In this document: piece after piece, positions 47,083 through 56,664 of the stretch
Position numbering within the stretch: the stretch's first letter is position 1
How the letters are laid out: each line of letters starts with the position of its first letter
NCBI RefSeq assembly: GCF_004378355.1
Contig: NZ_SNUB01000005.1
Span: 86,796 to 150,795, forward strand
Reading direction: 5' to 3'
DNA from: Psychromonas algicola
GTDB taxonomy: Bacteria > Pseudomonadota > Gammaproteobacteria > Enterobacterales > Psychromonadaceae
Length of the DNA stretch: 64,000 nt
The notes under the pieces: model-generated
The model's input: the letters and a program-made list of their open reading frames with translations, nothing else
What the model was told of the DNA's origin: nothing
Databases searched by the model: none
Translations under genes and position numbers: made by a program

Positions 47083-48549
47083 ATGAAGCAGATTAATATA
47101 GAAGTTGCAGTTATCGGTGGTGGAACAGCTGGATTAGCTGCTTACCGAGCAGCCAAAGAAAAAACAGATTCAGTGGTATTAATTGAAGGTGGTAAATTTG
47201 GTACTACTTGTGCTCGTGTTGGATGTATGCCAAGCAAGCTATTAATTGCAGCTGCCGAAGCTGCACATAGCGCTGCGCATACTGAACCCTTTGGCGTTTT
47301 TGTTGATGGCGATGTGCGTGTTGACGGCAAAAAAGTGATGCAACGTGTACGTGATGAACGTGATCGTTTTGTTGGCTTTGTGGTTGAAGCGGTAGATGAA
47401 ATTAAAGCTGAAGATAAGTTAATTGGTAAAGCGACATTTATTTCTGAAACACAATTACAAATAGATGATCACACTATTATTAATGCTGAACGTATCGTTA
47501 TTGCTACAGGATCTCGACCAAGTTACCCACCCGTTTGGAATGATTTAGGTGATAAATTAGTGGTTAATGATGATGTCTTTGATTGGACTGACTTACCAAA
47601 ATCAGTGGCTGTCTTTGGCCCTGGTGTTATTGGTTTAGAACTAGGTCAATCTTTACATCGTTTAGGTGTTGAAGTGCTGATGTTTGGTATGGGTGGGCAG
47701 GTAGGGCCTTTTACCGACCCAGAAGTGATGGCTTATGCAGAAAAAGCATTCAGTGATGAATTTTACTTAGATGCGGATGCTAATGTTAAAAATATGCAAC
47801 GTAAAGGCGATCTAGTAGAAATCACTTATATTGATAAGCAAGGTAATGAGCAAGTTAAAAACGTTGAGTTTGTTTTAGCTGCCACAGGACGTCGCGCTAA
47901 TGTGGATAATCTCGGTTTAGAAAACCTTAATGCAAGTGAAGTAAAACTAGAACTTGATGGTCGTGGTGTTCCGGTTGCTGACCCTTACACAATGCAAACG
48001 TCTATTCCTTCAATCTTTATTGCTGGTGATGCAAGTAATCAGATCCCACTATTACATGAAGCGGCGGATCAAGGGAAAATCGCAGGTAGCAATGCGGGTG
48101 TTTATCCTAATATTCGTGTTGGATTACGTCGTTCATCAATTGCAGCTGTCTTTACCGATCCGCAATTAGCCATGGTTGGATTCAGTTACAAGCAAGTAAC
48201 TGAAAAATTTTCAGGTTGTGGTTGTTTCGAAACGGGCACTGTGTCTTTTGAAGGTCAGGGTCGTAGCCGCGTGATGTTAAAAAATAAAGGATTATTAAAC
48301 CTTTATGGTGAGCAAGGAACAGGTCGTTTCTTAGGTGCTGAAATAATTGGCCCACAAGCTGAACATCTTGCGCATTTATTAGCTTGGGCACATCAAAATA
48401 GAATGACTATTTCACAAATGCTGGATATGCCTTTCTATCACCCAGTAATTGAAGAAGGGGTAAGAACGGCATTACGAGATCTTAATGCGAAGCTAAAATT
48501 AGGCTCAGCAATGATCAGTGAATGCATGGAATGTGGTCCTGGTTGTTAA
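47083..48549 (+). CDS. Dihydrolipoyl-dehydrogenase-like FAD disulfide reductase with a Cys-rich C-terminal tail
   Basis: The start at 47083 (MKQINIEVAVIGGG, with GGGGAA upstream) gives 488 residues; an ATG 12 bases earlier lacks a ribosome site. The FAD fold GGGTAGLAAY is followed by the redox disulfide Cys43/Cys48 (GTTCARVGCMPSK). The NAD(P) fold is GPGVIGLELGQSL, and the dimer-interface His-Glu pair is FYHPVIEEG. Unlike standard Lpd it ends SECMECGPGC, adding Cys481, Cys484 and Cys488. It is not next to any 2-oxo-acid dehydrogenase genes but to the Prx-Grx hybrid, so it may serve a thiol-redox role. That is inference; annotation as dihydrolipoyl dehydrogenase is the default. Confidence 0.85.
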   Translation: MKQINIEVAVIGGGTAGLAAYRAAKEKTDSVVLIEGGKFGTTCARVGCMPSKLLIAAAEAAHSAAHTEPFGVFVDGDVRVDGKKVMQRVRDERDRFVGFVVEAVDEIKAEDKLIGKATFISETQLQIDDHTIINAERIVIATGSRPSYPPVWNDLGDKLVVNDDVFDWTDLPKSVAVFGPGVIGLELGQSLHRLGVEVLMFGMGGQVGPFTDPEVMAYAEKAFSDEFYLDADANVKNMQRKGDLVEITYIDKQGNEQVKNVEFVLAATGRRANVDNLGLENLNASEVKLELDGRGVPVADPYTMQTSIPSIFIAGDASNQIPLLHEAADQGKIAGSNAGVYPNIRVGLRRSSIAAVFTDPQLAMVGFSYKQVTEKFSGCGCFETGTVSFEGQGRSRVMLKNKGLLNLYGEQGTGRFLGAEIIGPQAEHLAHLLAWAHQNRMTISQMLDMPFYHPVIEEGVRTALRDLNAKLKLGSAMISECMECGPGC

Positions 48550-48577
48550 TTGTCGCAGGAAGCATTAAATAGAAAAG

Positions 48578-48612
48578 AAGGCTGTTGGTGAATAACCTGC
48601 AGCCTTTTTATT
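48578..48612. terminator. Terminator between the disulfide reductase gene and ubiA
   Basis: AAGGCTG (48578-48584) pairs with CAGCCTT (48600-48606), with T residues after it on the plus strand and TCTTTTCT on the minus strand. It can serve both convergent genes; ubiA ends at 48621. Confidence 0.75.
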
Positions 48613-48620
48613 AATAAACG

Positions 48621-49484
48621 CTAAAAGTAAGTTAAAAATAGACCAGAGAAAACCATTAATCCCACATAGTTATTATCTAAAAAGGCTTTAAAACAAGCAT
48701 CGGTATTACGGTCTTTGATCTGCTTTTGTTGTTTTAAGAATAATAAACCTGCAACCACTAAAGATAAATAATAAAACCAAGTTAAATGCTCAATCAGCCC
48801 CACTGCAATTAGAAGGCCTAAGGTGGTGAATTGTAATAAACCAATAATGACCTTGTCGTATTGACCAAATAGAATCGCTGTTGATTTAATGCCAATCTTT
48901 AAATCATCTTCTTTATCAACCATGCCATACATAGTATCGTAAGCGACAGTCCAAGTGACGTTTGCCATAAATAAAAGCCATACACTTAACGAAAGCGTAT
49001 TAGCTTGAGCTGCATAAGCCATTGGAATAGACCAACTGAAAGCGAGGCCTAATACAAATTGTGGTAAATGTGTAAAGCGCTTCATGAAAGGGTACATAAA
49101 CGCGAGTAATAACCCAATAAAAGAAAGTTGAATGGTCAACATATTTTGGGTTAACACTAATAAAAAAGCGCTTAATGCTAATCCTAAAAATAGATAAATA
49201 GCTTCTTTGCTGGTGGCTCTACCTGATGGTAAAGGACGGTTTTTTGTACGAGTGACAAATCCATCAACTTTTCTATCTGCAAAGTCATTAATGACACAAC
49301 CTGCACTACGCATTAAAAATACACCAAGACAAAATACAATGAACACGTCAATATGAGGTAGCCCTTTTGCTGCAATCCATAACGCCCATAACGTTGGCCA
49401 TAATAATAAAAGGGTGCCAATAGGTTTATCTACGCGCATCAGTTGCAATAAGGCTTGGCGTTTAGCTGAGGTAAAATAGACCAT
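48621..49484 (-). CDS. ubiA: 4-hydroxybenzoate octaprenyltransferase
   Basis: The product has 287 residues and about eight hydrophobic helices. The first aspartate-rich motif is [27 protein letters not shown]. The second is [28 protein letters not shown]. Both bind the Mg-diphosphate of the prenyl donor. It joins the polyprenyl chain to 4-hydroxybenzoate in ubiquinone synthesis. It overlaps ubiC by one base (TAATG), as expected for the ubiCA operon. Confidence 0.97.
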   Translation of the reverse strand: MVYFTSAKRQALLQLMRVDKPIGTLLLLWPTLWALWIAAKGLPHIDVFIVFCLGVFLMRSAGCVINDFADRKVDGFVTRTKNRPLPSGRATSKEAIYLFLGLALSAFLLVLTQNMLTIQLSFIGLLLAFMYPFMKRFTHLPQFVLGLAFSWSIPMAYAAQANTLSLSVWLLFMANVTWTVAYDTMYGMVDKEDDLKIGIKSTAILFGQYDKVIIGLLQFTTLGLLIAVGLIEHLTWFYYLSLVVAGLLFLKQQKQIKDRNTDACFKAFLDNNYVGLMVFSGLFLTYF

Positions 49485-50041
49485 TAATTATAAATTCCTG
49501 AAGAAGGTAAAAAGACTTCACTCACTAATAAAGGTTTTTCTCCAATATAAAAAAGTGAACGTCTTGCCCATAATGAGTGCGTACAAGTTTGCTCTAAAGA
49601 CGCTATAAAATCATGGACTGGAGAGCCGACAGTAAATTCTGCGACTTCAAATTTTCCACGTTGTAATGTTTTATCTTGAAATAAAACCTTTCCCAATGAC
49701 TCAGAACCGAGATTTGTTAATTTTTCTTGGGAGCTAGAAAGGGTACTATGAGGTATCTCTGTTTGTGCAAATACAGTCGCAATATTGTCGCAGTGAAGAA
49801 TCACTTCTCTAACGAGAAGTTTTTCAGAATCAATAAAGTAAGGAGAGAGTGCGAATTGTTCAGTATCGGTATTAATTTGTTGCTTTACCTGTACACTGAA
49901 TTGATTGCATTGTTGTTCTAGTTTTTTAGTTAATGAGGTTTCATCTAATAACCAAGAAAGTACTTTATTAGAACATCTATTAGCGGGAATATCTTCTTGC
50001 CATTGAGTGGATGTTGCAATGTTAAGTAGTTGATTAAGCAT
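49484..50041 (-). CDS. ubiC: Chorismate lyase
   Basis: A 185-residue cytosolic enzyme that splits chorismate into pyruvate and 4-hydroxybenzoate, the first committed step of ubiquinone synthesis. Conserved features are Arg78 in [11 protein letters not shown], Gly117 in [12 protein letters not shown] and Glu175 in [11 protein letters not shown], corresponding to the E. coli active-site Arg, Gly and Glu. It is translationally coupled to ubiA. A FliL-like gene diverges from it. Confidence 0.93.
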   Translation of the reverse strand: MLNQLLNIATSTQWQEDIPANRCSNKVLSWLLDETSLTKKLEQQCNQFSVQVKQQINTDTEQFALSPYFIDSEKLLVREVILHCDNIATVFAQTEIPHSTLSSSQEKLTNLGSESLGKVLFQDKTLQRGKFEVAEFTVGSPVHDFIASLEQTCTHSLWARRSLFYIGEKPLLVSEVFLPSSGIYN

Positions 50042-50157
50042 GTGAACCTTTGATCAAAAAAATGAAATTATTTTATTTGTTTCTAACAAGCAAACAATAC
50101 ACTATTACGTTATTATATCAGTTAAAAATATCAAGACTTTCGTTGAAGGAATTAATT

Positions 50158-50574
50158 ATGCTTAAAAAAGTACTAATATGCGTCTTTTATTTTACCCTAT
50201 TCTCGCCGATTTCTGCCATGGCAGCAGAAGGTACGCCTAGCAATACAGGGGTAGATTATCAATATTACCCACTAGAGCCTGATATTATTACCAACTACGT
50301 TAAAGTGGGAAAGACCATTGGGTATGTAAGAATCAGTGCTGAGTTATTAGTTAATTCAAGTGCTAATTTTGCTACCGTAGAAAAACATTCTCCATTAATA
50401 CGCGATCGCATTATTACAATATTGGGCGAGCAGAATGAGAAAGAGATCAAGTCTGCTGCTGAAAGAGAATCTATTCGCTTACGTTGTTTACTTGAAATCA
50501 ACGATGTTGTTGCTGCTGTCGCTGGCGTAAGACCAATACAAGATTTGTTTTTTACTAAATTCTTATACCAGTAA
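50158..50574 (+). CDS. FliL-like exported protein
   Basis: The ATG at 50158 follows AAGGA with 7 bases spacing and gives 138 residues; the ATG far upstream would overlap the ubiC promoter region. The N terminus is a signal peptide or anchor (MLKKVLICVFYFTLFSPISAMA). The remaining part has the pattern YVRISAELLV…VEKHSPLIRDRIITILGEQNEKEI…LRCLLEINDV that I associate with FliL, the flagellar motor-associated protein. There is no flagellar gene nearby. Orphan FliL-like genes beside ubiC occur in related genomes (recollection). A flagellar role is unproven. Confidence 0.72.
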   Translation: MLKKVLICVFYFTLFSPISAMAAEGTPSNTGVDYQYYPLEPDIITNYVKVGKTIGYVRISAELLVNSSANFATVEKHSPLIRDRIITILGEQNEKEIKSAAERESIRLRCLLEINDVVAAVAGVRPIQDLFFTKFLYQ

Positions 50575-50591
50575 TTAAGTTATAGTAAAAT

Positions 50592-51428
50592 TTACCATTT
50601 TAATTTACTGCAAATACTGGCGAACAATAAACCTGCTAACAAACCAACTAAATGCGCATAATTGGCGATATTAGCAGGTAGTACATCTACAAAACCTAAT
50701 ACTAACCAAGCTAACAAGAAAAGAAACATGTTGTTAGGTAATTGAATGCGATTGTTTTTATTTAATCTTCCGTAAAGCCAACAATAACCAACCAGTGCGT
50801 AAACCACACCACTTAATCCGCCAAAATAAGGCCCTACTAAAAAGAATTGGGCTAAGTTTGAAGCGACGGCTGAGAATAAAAATAAGAGTATTAAACGCTG
50901 TTTTCCCTGTTCAGATTCTATTAGCCCACCTAATTGCCACCACCATAATAAGTTAAAGGCAATATGTAACACACTGAAATGTAAAAAAGCTGGGGTGATA
51001 AATCGCCAGCTCTGCGAGTAATCAAAAGGCTGCTGAATAAAGAAAAATAACTCAGAAGTGAGTGACTTAAATAGACCAAGTGTGGAGAGGCAATAAACGA
51101 GTAAACAAACAGCCAAAATGCTATGCGTGATCAACCCACCGTGTTTTTTAAAATTACTTAATAAATTTGCATTTGCGTAAGCTAATTGTGAGGAATTCTT
51201 TTCAATATGCCCGGATTCCCAACTCGCTGAAAGGTATTTATTGTGAGTTGGATTTTCCAAAAACTGAGTTAGTTCTGATTGCGCTTGGATGAACTTACTT
51301 GGATCGGTAATGATTATCTGATGATAAAACTCATTTTTTTCAACAATGTTAGCAATTGCTAAACTTGTTAAATAATCTGAAAATGCTTGAGCAAGTCGTA
51401 AATGTTCAAAGCGATGTAATACTTTCAT
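50592..51428 (-). CDS. glpG: Rhomboid intramembrane serine protease GlpG
   Basis: The start at 51428 (MKVLHRFEHLRLAQAFSDYL, with AGAGG 8 bases upstream) gives 278 residues; E. coli has 276. A soluble N-terminal domain (about 1-85) precedes six hydrophobic helices. The catalytic pair is Ser206 in GGLSGVVYALVG and His259 in NYAHLVGLLAG, each 5 residues beyond E. coli Ser201 and His254. WRFITPAFLHFSVLHIAFNLLW contains the conserved loop and the HxxxN motif. It cleaves membrane proteins. The E. coli neighbours glpE and glpR are absent. It converges on the FliL-like gene. Confidence 0.94.
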   Translation of the reverse strand: MKVLHRFEHLRLAQAFSDYLTSLAIANIVEKNEFYHQIIITDPSKFIQAQSELTQFLENPTHNKYLSASWESGHIEKNSSQLAYANANLLSNFKKHGGLITHSILAVCLLVYCLSTLGLFKSLTSELFFFIQQPFDYSQSWRFITPAFLHFSVLHIAFNLLWWWQLGGLIESEQGKQRLILLFLFSAVASNLAQFFLVGPYFGGLSGVVYALVGYCWLYGRLNKNNRIQLPNNMFLFLLAWLVLGFVDVLPANIANYAHLVGLLAGLLFASICSKLKW

Positions 51429-51594
51429 GAAAATACCTCTAAAATTCAACCCTTTAAATTAAAGGGGAATTGTTGTTGAAGCCAGTAATATAGACGTTTT
51501 TAGCTATGTCCCTTCTTTTTTTGTTGTTAATTTATTGACTTAATAACAACTGCTACTAAAGTAAAAATTCGATCTAATAAAAAAGGAGAGTTTT

Positions 51595-51900
51595 ATGTTT
51601 AATAAATTAACACGTCGTCTAATCATCATCGCGTCATTATTTTTATTACCTATTAGTTTTCAACCTTTATTAGCATTAGATGTTGGAACTGCAACCATCC
51701 CTGGTATTGAAAAAGTGAATATTAATAGTGCCGATATTAGCCAATTATCAATGATAAAAGGAATAGGCAGTAAAAAAGCACAGGCTATTATTGATTATCG
51801 TACCGCAAACGGTGACTTTACTGCGCTTGAAGATCTGACTAAAGTTAAAGGCATTGGTCAAAGTACATTGAAAAAGATTTTGCCTTTCTTAACTTTATAA
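51595..51900 (+). CDS. ComEA-like exported helix-hairpin-helix protein
   Basis: The protein has 101 residues with a signal peptide (about 1-28) and a ComEA-type tandem helix-hairpin-helix domain (VNINSADISQLSMIKGIGSKKAQAIIDYR…KVKGIGQSTLKKIL). Such domains bind double-stranded DNA without sequence preference; in naturally competent bacteria they pull DNA into the periplasm. No other competence gene is in the window, so natural transformation is only suggested. AGGAGAG precedes the ATG. It is divergent from glpG. Confidence 0.9.
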   Translation: MFNKLTRRLIIIASLFLLPISFQPLLALDVGTATIPGIEKVNINSADISQLSMIKGIGSKKAQAIIDYRTANGDFTALEDLTKVKGIGQSTLKKILPFLTL

Positions 51901-51917
51901 ATATCACCTAATCTATT

Positions 51918-51948
51918 AAAAATCACTGCAACATTGCGGTGATTTTTC
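51918..51948 (+). terminator. Terminator of the ComEA-like gene
   Basis: AAATCACTGCA (51920-51930) pairs with TGCGGTGATTT (51935-51945), one G-U wobble, around ACAT, followed by T residues. It lies 19 bases after the stop. Confidence 0.9.
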
Positions 51949-52021
51949 TTATATTAATCAGTCGTCTTATTCGTTAAAAAGTTCAGTGTCGTTAAAATCA
52001 GAAAGCGACGATAATTAAAAA

Positions 52022-52264
52022 CTATTTAATGCCTTTTTGGATCACATAACGATAGGGAATCGTTTCTGTTTGCGCTTCAATTAATTGGTGCTCCATAAAA
52101 CGGCAAAAACTAGGAATATCACGCGTGGTCGCAGGATCGTCAGCAATGATTTCTAATACATCACCCACTTCTAATTTACGAACCGTTTTCCTAATGACCA
52201 TAACAGGCTCAGGGCAGCGTAAACCAAGGGCGTCAAGTTGTTGAATAGGTGTTTTGTTTGTCAT
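52022..52264 (-). CDS. tusA: Sulfur carrier protein TusA
   Basis: The family length of about 80 residues supports the start at 52264 ([17 protein letters not shown], 80 residues). Longer starts at 52276 and 52309 are possible, and the ribosome site is weak for all. The persulfide-carrying Cys lies in [18 protein letters not shown], followed by [21 protein letters not shown], nearly as in E. coli. TusA passes sulfur from IscS to TusBCD for tRNA 2-thiouridine synthesis and to other pathways. It stands alone here. Confidence 0.93.
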   Translation of the reverse strand: MTNKTPIQQLDALGLRCPEPVMVIRKTVRKLEVGDVLEIIADDPATTRDIPSFCRFMEHQLIEAQTETIPYRYVIQKGIK

Positions 52265-52383
52265 TGTTGTTACCATGGAACGATTAAACTCTGATTCTAA
52301 CATACCCAAGGTTTCTTAAACCATAGATTAACTATTGAAATATCTGATGAGATGTTGTGAATTGAAAATGAAATTGGGCGGTT

Positions 52384-52430
52384 TTAAATAAAAAACGCTA
52401 ACAACTTTTTAATAAAAAGCGGTTAGCGTT
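52384..52430 (-). terminator. Terminator of ppc
   Basis: AACGCTAAC (52394-52402) pairs with GTTAGCGTT (52422-52430), with an inner CTTTTT/AAAAAG stem. On the minus strand it is followed by TTTTATTT. It lies 15 bases after the ppc stop. Confidence 0.85.
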
Positions 52431-52444
52431 ATTAGAGGTGCTAA

Positions 52445-55075
52445 TTAGCCCGTATTGCGTAAGCCTGCTGCAATACCTGCAATGGTTACCATCAATGCTT
52501 GGTCAATATCTGGATTATTTTCACATGAACGAGAGCGTGATAACAATTCAGCTTGTAGCATATTCAATGGATCAACATAAGGATTACGCAATGTAATCGA
52601 TTCTTTAATCCACGGGTTTTCTTGCATTAACTGGTGATCTGGGATCGTTTCCAATACGGTTTCACGTGTTAATTTAAGGCTATCACGAAGACGCTCACCT
52701 AATGGCCATAATGATTCAGGCACTAAACGCTCTTCATAGAATTTAGTCAGTTCTTCATCCGCTTTCATGAATACCATTTCAAACATTTCTAAACGAGTAT
52801 GGAAGAAAGGCCAACTTACGTACATTTCTTGTAATAGGTCTTTTTTGCCTTCGTCTAATAATGTTTTTAATGATGAGCCTGCACCTAACCAAGCTGGAAG
52901 CATTAAACGGTTTTGACTCCATGCAAATATCCATGGGATCGCACGTAAACTTTCAACGCCACCATTAGGCTTACGTTTAGCTGGGCGACTACCTAAGGCT
53001 AATTTTCCTAGTTCTAATTCCGGTGTTACGCTACGGAAGTAAGGAACAAAATCAGGCTCTTCACGAATAAAGTGACGATATTCTTTACAAGATTGATCGG
53101 CAAATTGGTCCATCACATCACGCCATTCTTGTTTTGGCGCTGGAGGTGGTAGTAAGTTTGCTTCTAAAATGGCAGCGGTATAAATATTTAAACTTTGCAC
53201 TGCGACTTTAGGTAAGCCAAATTTAAAGCGGATCATTTCGCCCTGCTCTGTTACACGTAAACCACCTTTTAATGAACCTGGAGGTTGTGATAGCAGTGCT
53301 TGTTGTGCAGGAGCACCACCACGGCCGATTGTGCCGCCACGCCCATGGAATAAAACTAATTGAATATCGTTTTCTTCACTGATTCTAATTAATGCTTCTT
53401 GAGATGTGTATTGTGCCCAGTTAGCGGCCATTACGCCGGCATCTTTAGCTGAATCAGAGTAACCAATCATGACGTGTTGTTCACCGTTAATATAACCACG
53501 GTACCAATCTACAGCGTATAAACGCTCCATCACTTCTGCTGCATTATTCAAATCATCTAATGTTTCGAATAATGGTGCGACTGGAATACGGAATGGACAG
53601 CCAACTTCTCTTAATAAAAGTTGTACAGCAAGTACATCAGAAGCTTGGCGAGCCATCGAGATAATATAAATCCCTAATGCTTCTGGATCTGTTTGTGCAA
53701 CCACTTCACAAGTATCTAATACTTCTTGAACCGCTTCAGAGGGTTCCCAGTTATTTGGAATAAGAGGGCGTTTACTGTTTAATTCTTGTAACAAGAAGGC
53801 CTGTTTGTCTTCTTCATTCCAAGCATTGTAATCGCCAATACCTAGGTAACGTGTTAATTCAGCTAATACATCACCATGACGTTCACCATCTTGGCGAATA
53901 TCTAATTTCACTAAGTTAACACCGAAACAATTTACACGACGGATAATGTCCAGCAATAAACCGTTAGCGATAGATTTCATACCCATATTGATTAATGAGT
54001 TATAACAAAGCTGTAAAGGTTCTTTAAGTTGTTTGGTTGTTGTGATGATATCTTTCGCAGTGCTTTCATGGTTTTGTAATGTTGCACTTAGTGATGTTAA
54101 TGTTTCTTTTAACTCTGCACGTAGTTTACGTAAAATCACACGATAGGGTTCATCTGCTTCTTCACCAACAATTTCGCGTAGTGTTGCATCACAGTTACCC
54201 ATTGATAATTCTTTGGTTAGTTGCTGAATATCTTCTAAATATAAGCTAACGGCAACCCAACGGCTTGTTGTTAATACTTCTTTAGTTACTTTTGCAGTGA
54301 CAAATGGATTACCGTCTCGGTCTCCACCCATCCACGATGTAAACTTGATTGGAGAAGCATCGATTGGAAGAGAAAAGCCTAATCCATCCTCAAGCGTTTT
54401 ATCTAATTCTCGTACATATTGAGGCACGGCTTCCCATAAACTATTTTCAATAACCGCAAATCCCCATTTTGCTTCATCAACAGGTGTTGGGCGATTTTTA
54501 CGGATATCGTTGGTATGCCATGCTTGAGTAATTAGTTGCTCAAGACGTGCTAGTAGTTGATCGCGCTCTTTATCTGACACATCTGTTAATTCAAGAAGAC
54601 TTAAACATTCATTGATCGCAGTATGTTTATGGATCAGTGTTCTACGCGTAATTTCAGTTGGATGTGCTGTTAGCACCATATCCATTTTTAATTCAGCAAT
54701 TGCTTTTTGCATTTCTTCTTCAGATACATCTGAGTTCTTTAATTTTGCAATTAATTGAACCATTGGATCTGGCGCACAAACACCACTGTCACAGTGACGA
54801 GAAATGCCATGGAACTGTTCTGCGATATTAGCAAGGTTTAAGAAGTGTGTGAATGCACGTGCAACAGGCAGTAACTCATGGTCGCTTAGGTTTGAGAGCA
54901 CTTCAATTAAACGCTCTCCGTCTTTACTATTACCTGAGCGAGATGATTTAGAAAGCTGGCGAATATTTTCTATCTTTTCAAGGAAAGGTTCACCTAAGTG
55001 GTCACTAATGCTCTTACCAAGTAGTTGGCCTAATAAACTAACATTGCCACGTAAGTTTGCATATTGTTCTGTCAT
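52445..55075 (-). CDS. ppc: Phosphoenolpyruvate carboxylase
   Basis: The protein has 876 residues (E. coli 883). The catalytic His lies in [13 protein letters not shown], the glycine-rich active-site loop is [19 protein letters not shown], and the allosteric/C-terminal end is [15 protein letters not shown]. It carboxylates phosphoenolpyruvate to oxaloacetate, refilling the TCA cycle and so feeding aspartate and arginine synthesis. It lies downstream of argE on the same strand, as ppc does near argECBH in E. coli. Two HexR-like operators and a promoter candidate precede it. Confidence 0.97.
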   Translation of the reverse strand: MTEQYANLRGNVSLLGQLLGKSISDHLGEPFLEKIENIRQLSKSSRSGNSKDGERLIEVLSNLSDHELLPVARAFTHFLNLANIAEQFHGISRHCDSGVCAPDPMVQLIAKLKNSDVSEEEMQKAIAELKMDMVLTAHPTEITRRTLIHKHTAINECLSLLELTDVSDKERDQLLARLEQLITQAWHTNDIRKNRPTPVDEAKWGFAVIENSLWEAVPQYVRELDKTLEDGLGFSLPIDASPIKFTSWMGGDRDGNPFVTAKVTKEVLTTSRWVAVSLYLEDIQQLTKELSMGNCDATLREIVGEEADEPYRVILRKLRAELKETLTSLSATLQNHESTAKDIITTTKQLKEPLQLCYNSLINMGMKSIANGLLLDIIRRVNCFGVNLVKLDIRQDGERHGDVLAELTRYLGIGDYNAWNEEDKQAFLLQELNSKRPLIPNNWEPSEAVQEVLDTCEVVAQTDPEALGIYIISMARQASDVLAVQLLLREVGCPFRIPVAPLFETLDDLNNAAEVMERLYAVDWYRGYINGEQHVMIGYSDSAKDAGVMAANWAQYTSQEALIRISEENDIQLVLFHGRGGTIGRGGAPAQQALLSQPPGSLKGGLRVTEQGEMIRFKFGLPKVAVQSLNIYTAAILEANLLPPPAPKQEWRDVMDQFADQSCKEYRHFIREEPDFVPYFRSVTPELELGKLALGSRPAKRKPNGGVESLRAIPWIFAWSQNRLMLPAWLGAGSSLKTLLDEGKKDLLQEMYVSWPFFHTRLEMFEMVFMKADEELTKFYEERLVPESLWPLGERLRDSLKLTRETVLETIPDHQLMQENPWIKESITLRNPYVDPLNMLQAELLSRSRSCENNPDIDQALMVTIAGIAAGLRNTG

Positions 55076-55091
55076 CGTACTTCCTTATTCG

Positions 55092-55106
55092 TGTAATTAA
55101 ATTACA
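55092..55106. promoter_or_regulatory. HexR-like operator 1 (ppc leader)
   Basis: TGTAATTAAATTACA is a 15-base palindrome (one central base) agreeing with the HexR motif TGTAATWWWATTACA. Its centre is 24 bases upstream of the ppc start and downstream of the promoter candidate, a position suited to blocking transcription. Confidence 0.6.
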
Positions 55107-55128
55107 TTTTTCTTATGCGGAGCTAAAT

Positions 55129-55156
55129 AAAATAGCATAATGCAGGGCCTAGTCAA
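55129..55156 (-). promoter_or_regulatory. Sigma-70 promoter candidate for ppc
   Basis: On the minus strand TTGACT (55156-55151) and TATTTT (55134-55129) are separated by 16 bases. Transcription would begin near 55122, between the two HexR-like palindromes. Confidence 0.45.
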
Positions 55157-55196
55157 TCTAGAGCCGAGTTAATATGTCTATTTTAGTAGCCATTTT

Positions 55197-55227
55197 TATC
55201 TTTTTGTAATTAAATTACAAAAAGATA
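55197..55227. promoter_or_regulatory. HexR-like operator 2 within a 31-base perfect palindrome
   Basis: The same 15-base palindrome as at 55092 recurs at 55205-55219, extended outward into a 31-base palindrome with a single central base. It lies between the argE stop and the ppc promoter. No T tract follows on either strand, so it is not a normal terminator. Confidence 0.6.
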
Positions 55228-55237
55228 AAGTCTCTGT

Positions 55238-56383
55238 TTATGAGCAATAATGTTGAATCAGTTTCTCTAGTACTGCTTTTGTTGGTTTTACAAATGAAAG
55301 GTCCAAATATTCATTTGGTTGGTGTGCTTGTGCAATATGCCCAGGCCCCAATACAATAGTGTCGCAGCCTAATTCTTGAATAAATGGAGCTTCGGTACAG
55401 TAGTTTACGCTTTCTGCTTTATTTCCTGTATAAATTTCTGCATGTTCAATCAAATCCGAATGAATTGGGCATTGATAAGAAGGGATTGGTTCATGTAAAT
55501 GAAAAATTTCTATGCTATTTGGATATTTTTTCTCAATTTCTGTTAATGCTTGTTTCACAGTAATGAATAATTCACTGGTGCTGATACCCGGAATAGGGCG
55601 CATATCAATATGCAATTCACAACATCCACAAATTCGATTTGGGCTATCTCCCCCATTAATCGCACCAAAATTAAGTGTTGGGTAAGGCACTTCAAAGTGC
55701 GGGTTATGGTATTTTTCTTTAAAGGTTTGCTGTACTTTTTTAAGCTCAGATAAAACTAAATGCATAATATCAATGGCATTTAACCCTTTATCTGGATCTG
55801 AGCTGTGACCGCTTCTTCCTGTGATGCGAATACCTTCTGACATATGGCCTTTGTGCATAATAACAGGAACCATACCTGTTGGCTCACCAATCACAGCATA
55901 ATCTGGTTTGAATTGTTTTTGTTCTGCTATTTGTTGCGCACCGGACATAGTCGTTTCTTCATCTGCGGTCGCTAAAATTCGTAACGGTTTATTCAGTTTG
56001 TCGCGATCGATTGTTTTTAAGGCTTCAATTACAAAAGCAAAGAAACCTTTCATATCAATAGTACCTAAGCCATATAGACGATTGTCCTTTTCAACGACTT
56101 TGAATGGGTCCGTTTGCCATTGACCTTCATCATAAGGAACGGTATCTGTATGGCCTGCTAATAGTAAGCCACCCTCGCCTTCACCTAACGTTGCTACTAG
56201 GTTAAATTTTCCTGGTGCAGCTTTAACCTCGGTGATTTCTGTTTTGAAACCTAAATCTGATAACCATTCCGCTAGTTGATTAATTACTGCTGAGTTTGTT
56301 TGATCCCATGCACTATCAGTTGAGCTAATAGACGGTAATTTTATTAGGCCTTTATATAAGTCCATGAATGCAGGTAATGACAT
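55238..56383 (-). CDS. argE: Acetylornithine deacetylase
   Basis: The product has 381 residues (E. coli 383). M20 metallopeptidase features are the metal His in [16 protein letters not shown], the Asp in [12 protein letters not shown], the catalytic Glu pair in [13 protein letters not shown] and the late His in [15 protein letters not shown]. It releases ornithine from N-acetylornithine, the linear route used with ArgA. It is divergent from argCBFGH, sharing a regulatory region with tandem ArgR boxes, and lies upstream of ppc. Confidence 0.96.
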   Translation of the reverse strand: MSLPAFMDLYKGLIKLPSISSTDSAWDQTNSAVINQLAEWLSDLGFKTEITEVKAAPGKFNLVATLGEGEGGLLLAGHTDTVPYDEGQWQTDPFKVVEKDNRLYGLGTIDMKGFFAFVIEALKTIDRDKLNKPLRILATADEETTMSGAQQIAEQKQFKPDYAVIGEPTGMVPVIMHKGHMSEGIRITGRSGHSSDPDKGLNAIDIMHLVLSELKKVQQTFKEKYHNPHFEVPYPTLNFGAINGGDSPNRICGCCELHIDMRPIPGISTSELFITVKQALTEIEKKYPNSIEIFHLHEPIPSYQCPIHSDLIEHAEIYTGNKAESVNYCTEAPFIQELGCDTIVLGPGHIAQAHQPNEYLDLSFVKPTKAVLEKLIQHYCS

Positions 56384-56523
56384 AGGTTTCCTTAATAGAG
56401 TTTGTTAATCGATCGCCAACCGTTATCACTTTATCTGCGATGCTGTATTGTAGTGTTAAAAGATATCATAGATTAATTTTACAACAATTGATTTTAATTA
56501 TTATAGTACTAAGTTTAATATTG

Positions 56524-56562
56524 GAAATATATTTATTCACTTTAATTGCATAAATAAGCACT
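56524..56562. promoter_or_regulatory. Tandem ARG boxes (ArgR operator) between argE and argC
   Basis: The right box (56545-56562) matches WNTGMATWWWWATKCANW with one mismatch (TGCAT-AAAT-AAGCA). The left box (56524-56541) has a perfect right half (ATTCA) and a degenerate left half. They are separated by exactly 3 bases, the spacing of E. coli tandem ARG boxes. They can control both divergent arms. Confidence 0.7.
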
Positions 56563-56664
56563 TTGATTTAAAGTGCTACTTTATATGTAACGATGCTATC
56601 TCTATAATGTCGTTTTCAATTATTTGAAGCAGATTAAGTCAGTAATGAAACAGGAATTTTCTTT

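Noticed and set aside
55197..55227. Long palindrome considered as the argE terminator
   Set aside because: A-rich, not T-rich, sequence follows on the minus strand, and the core repeats exactly at 55092, so an operator is the better reading.
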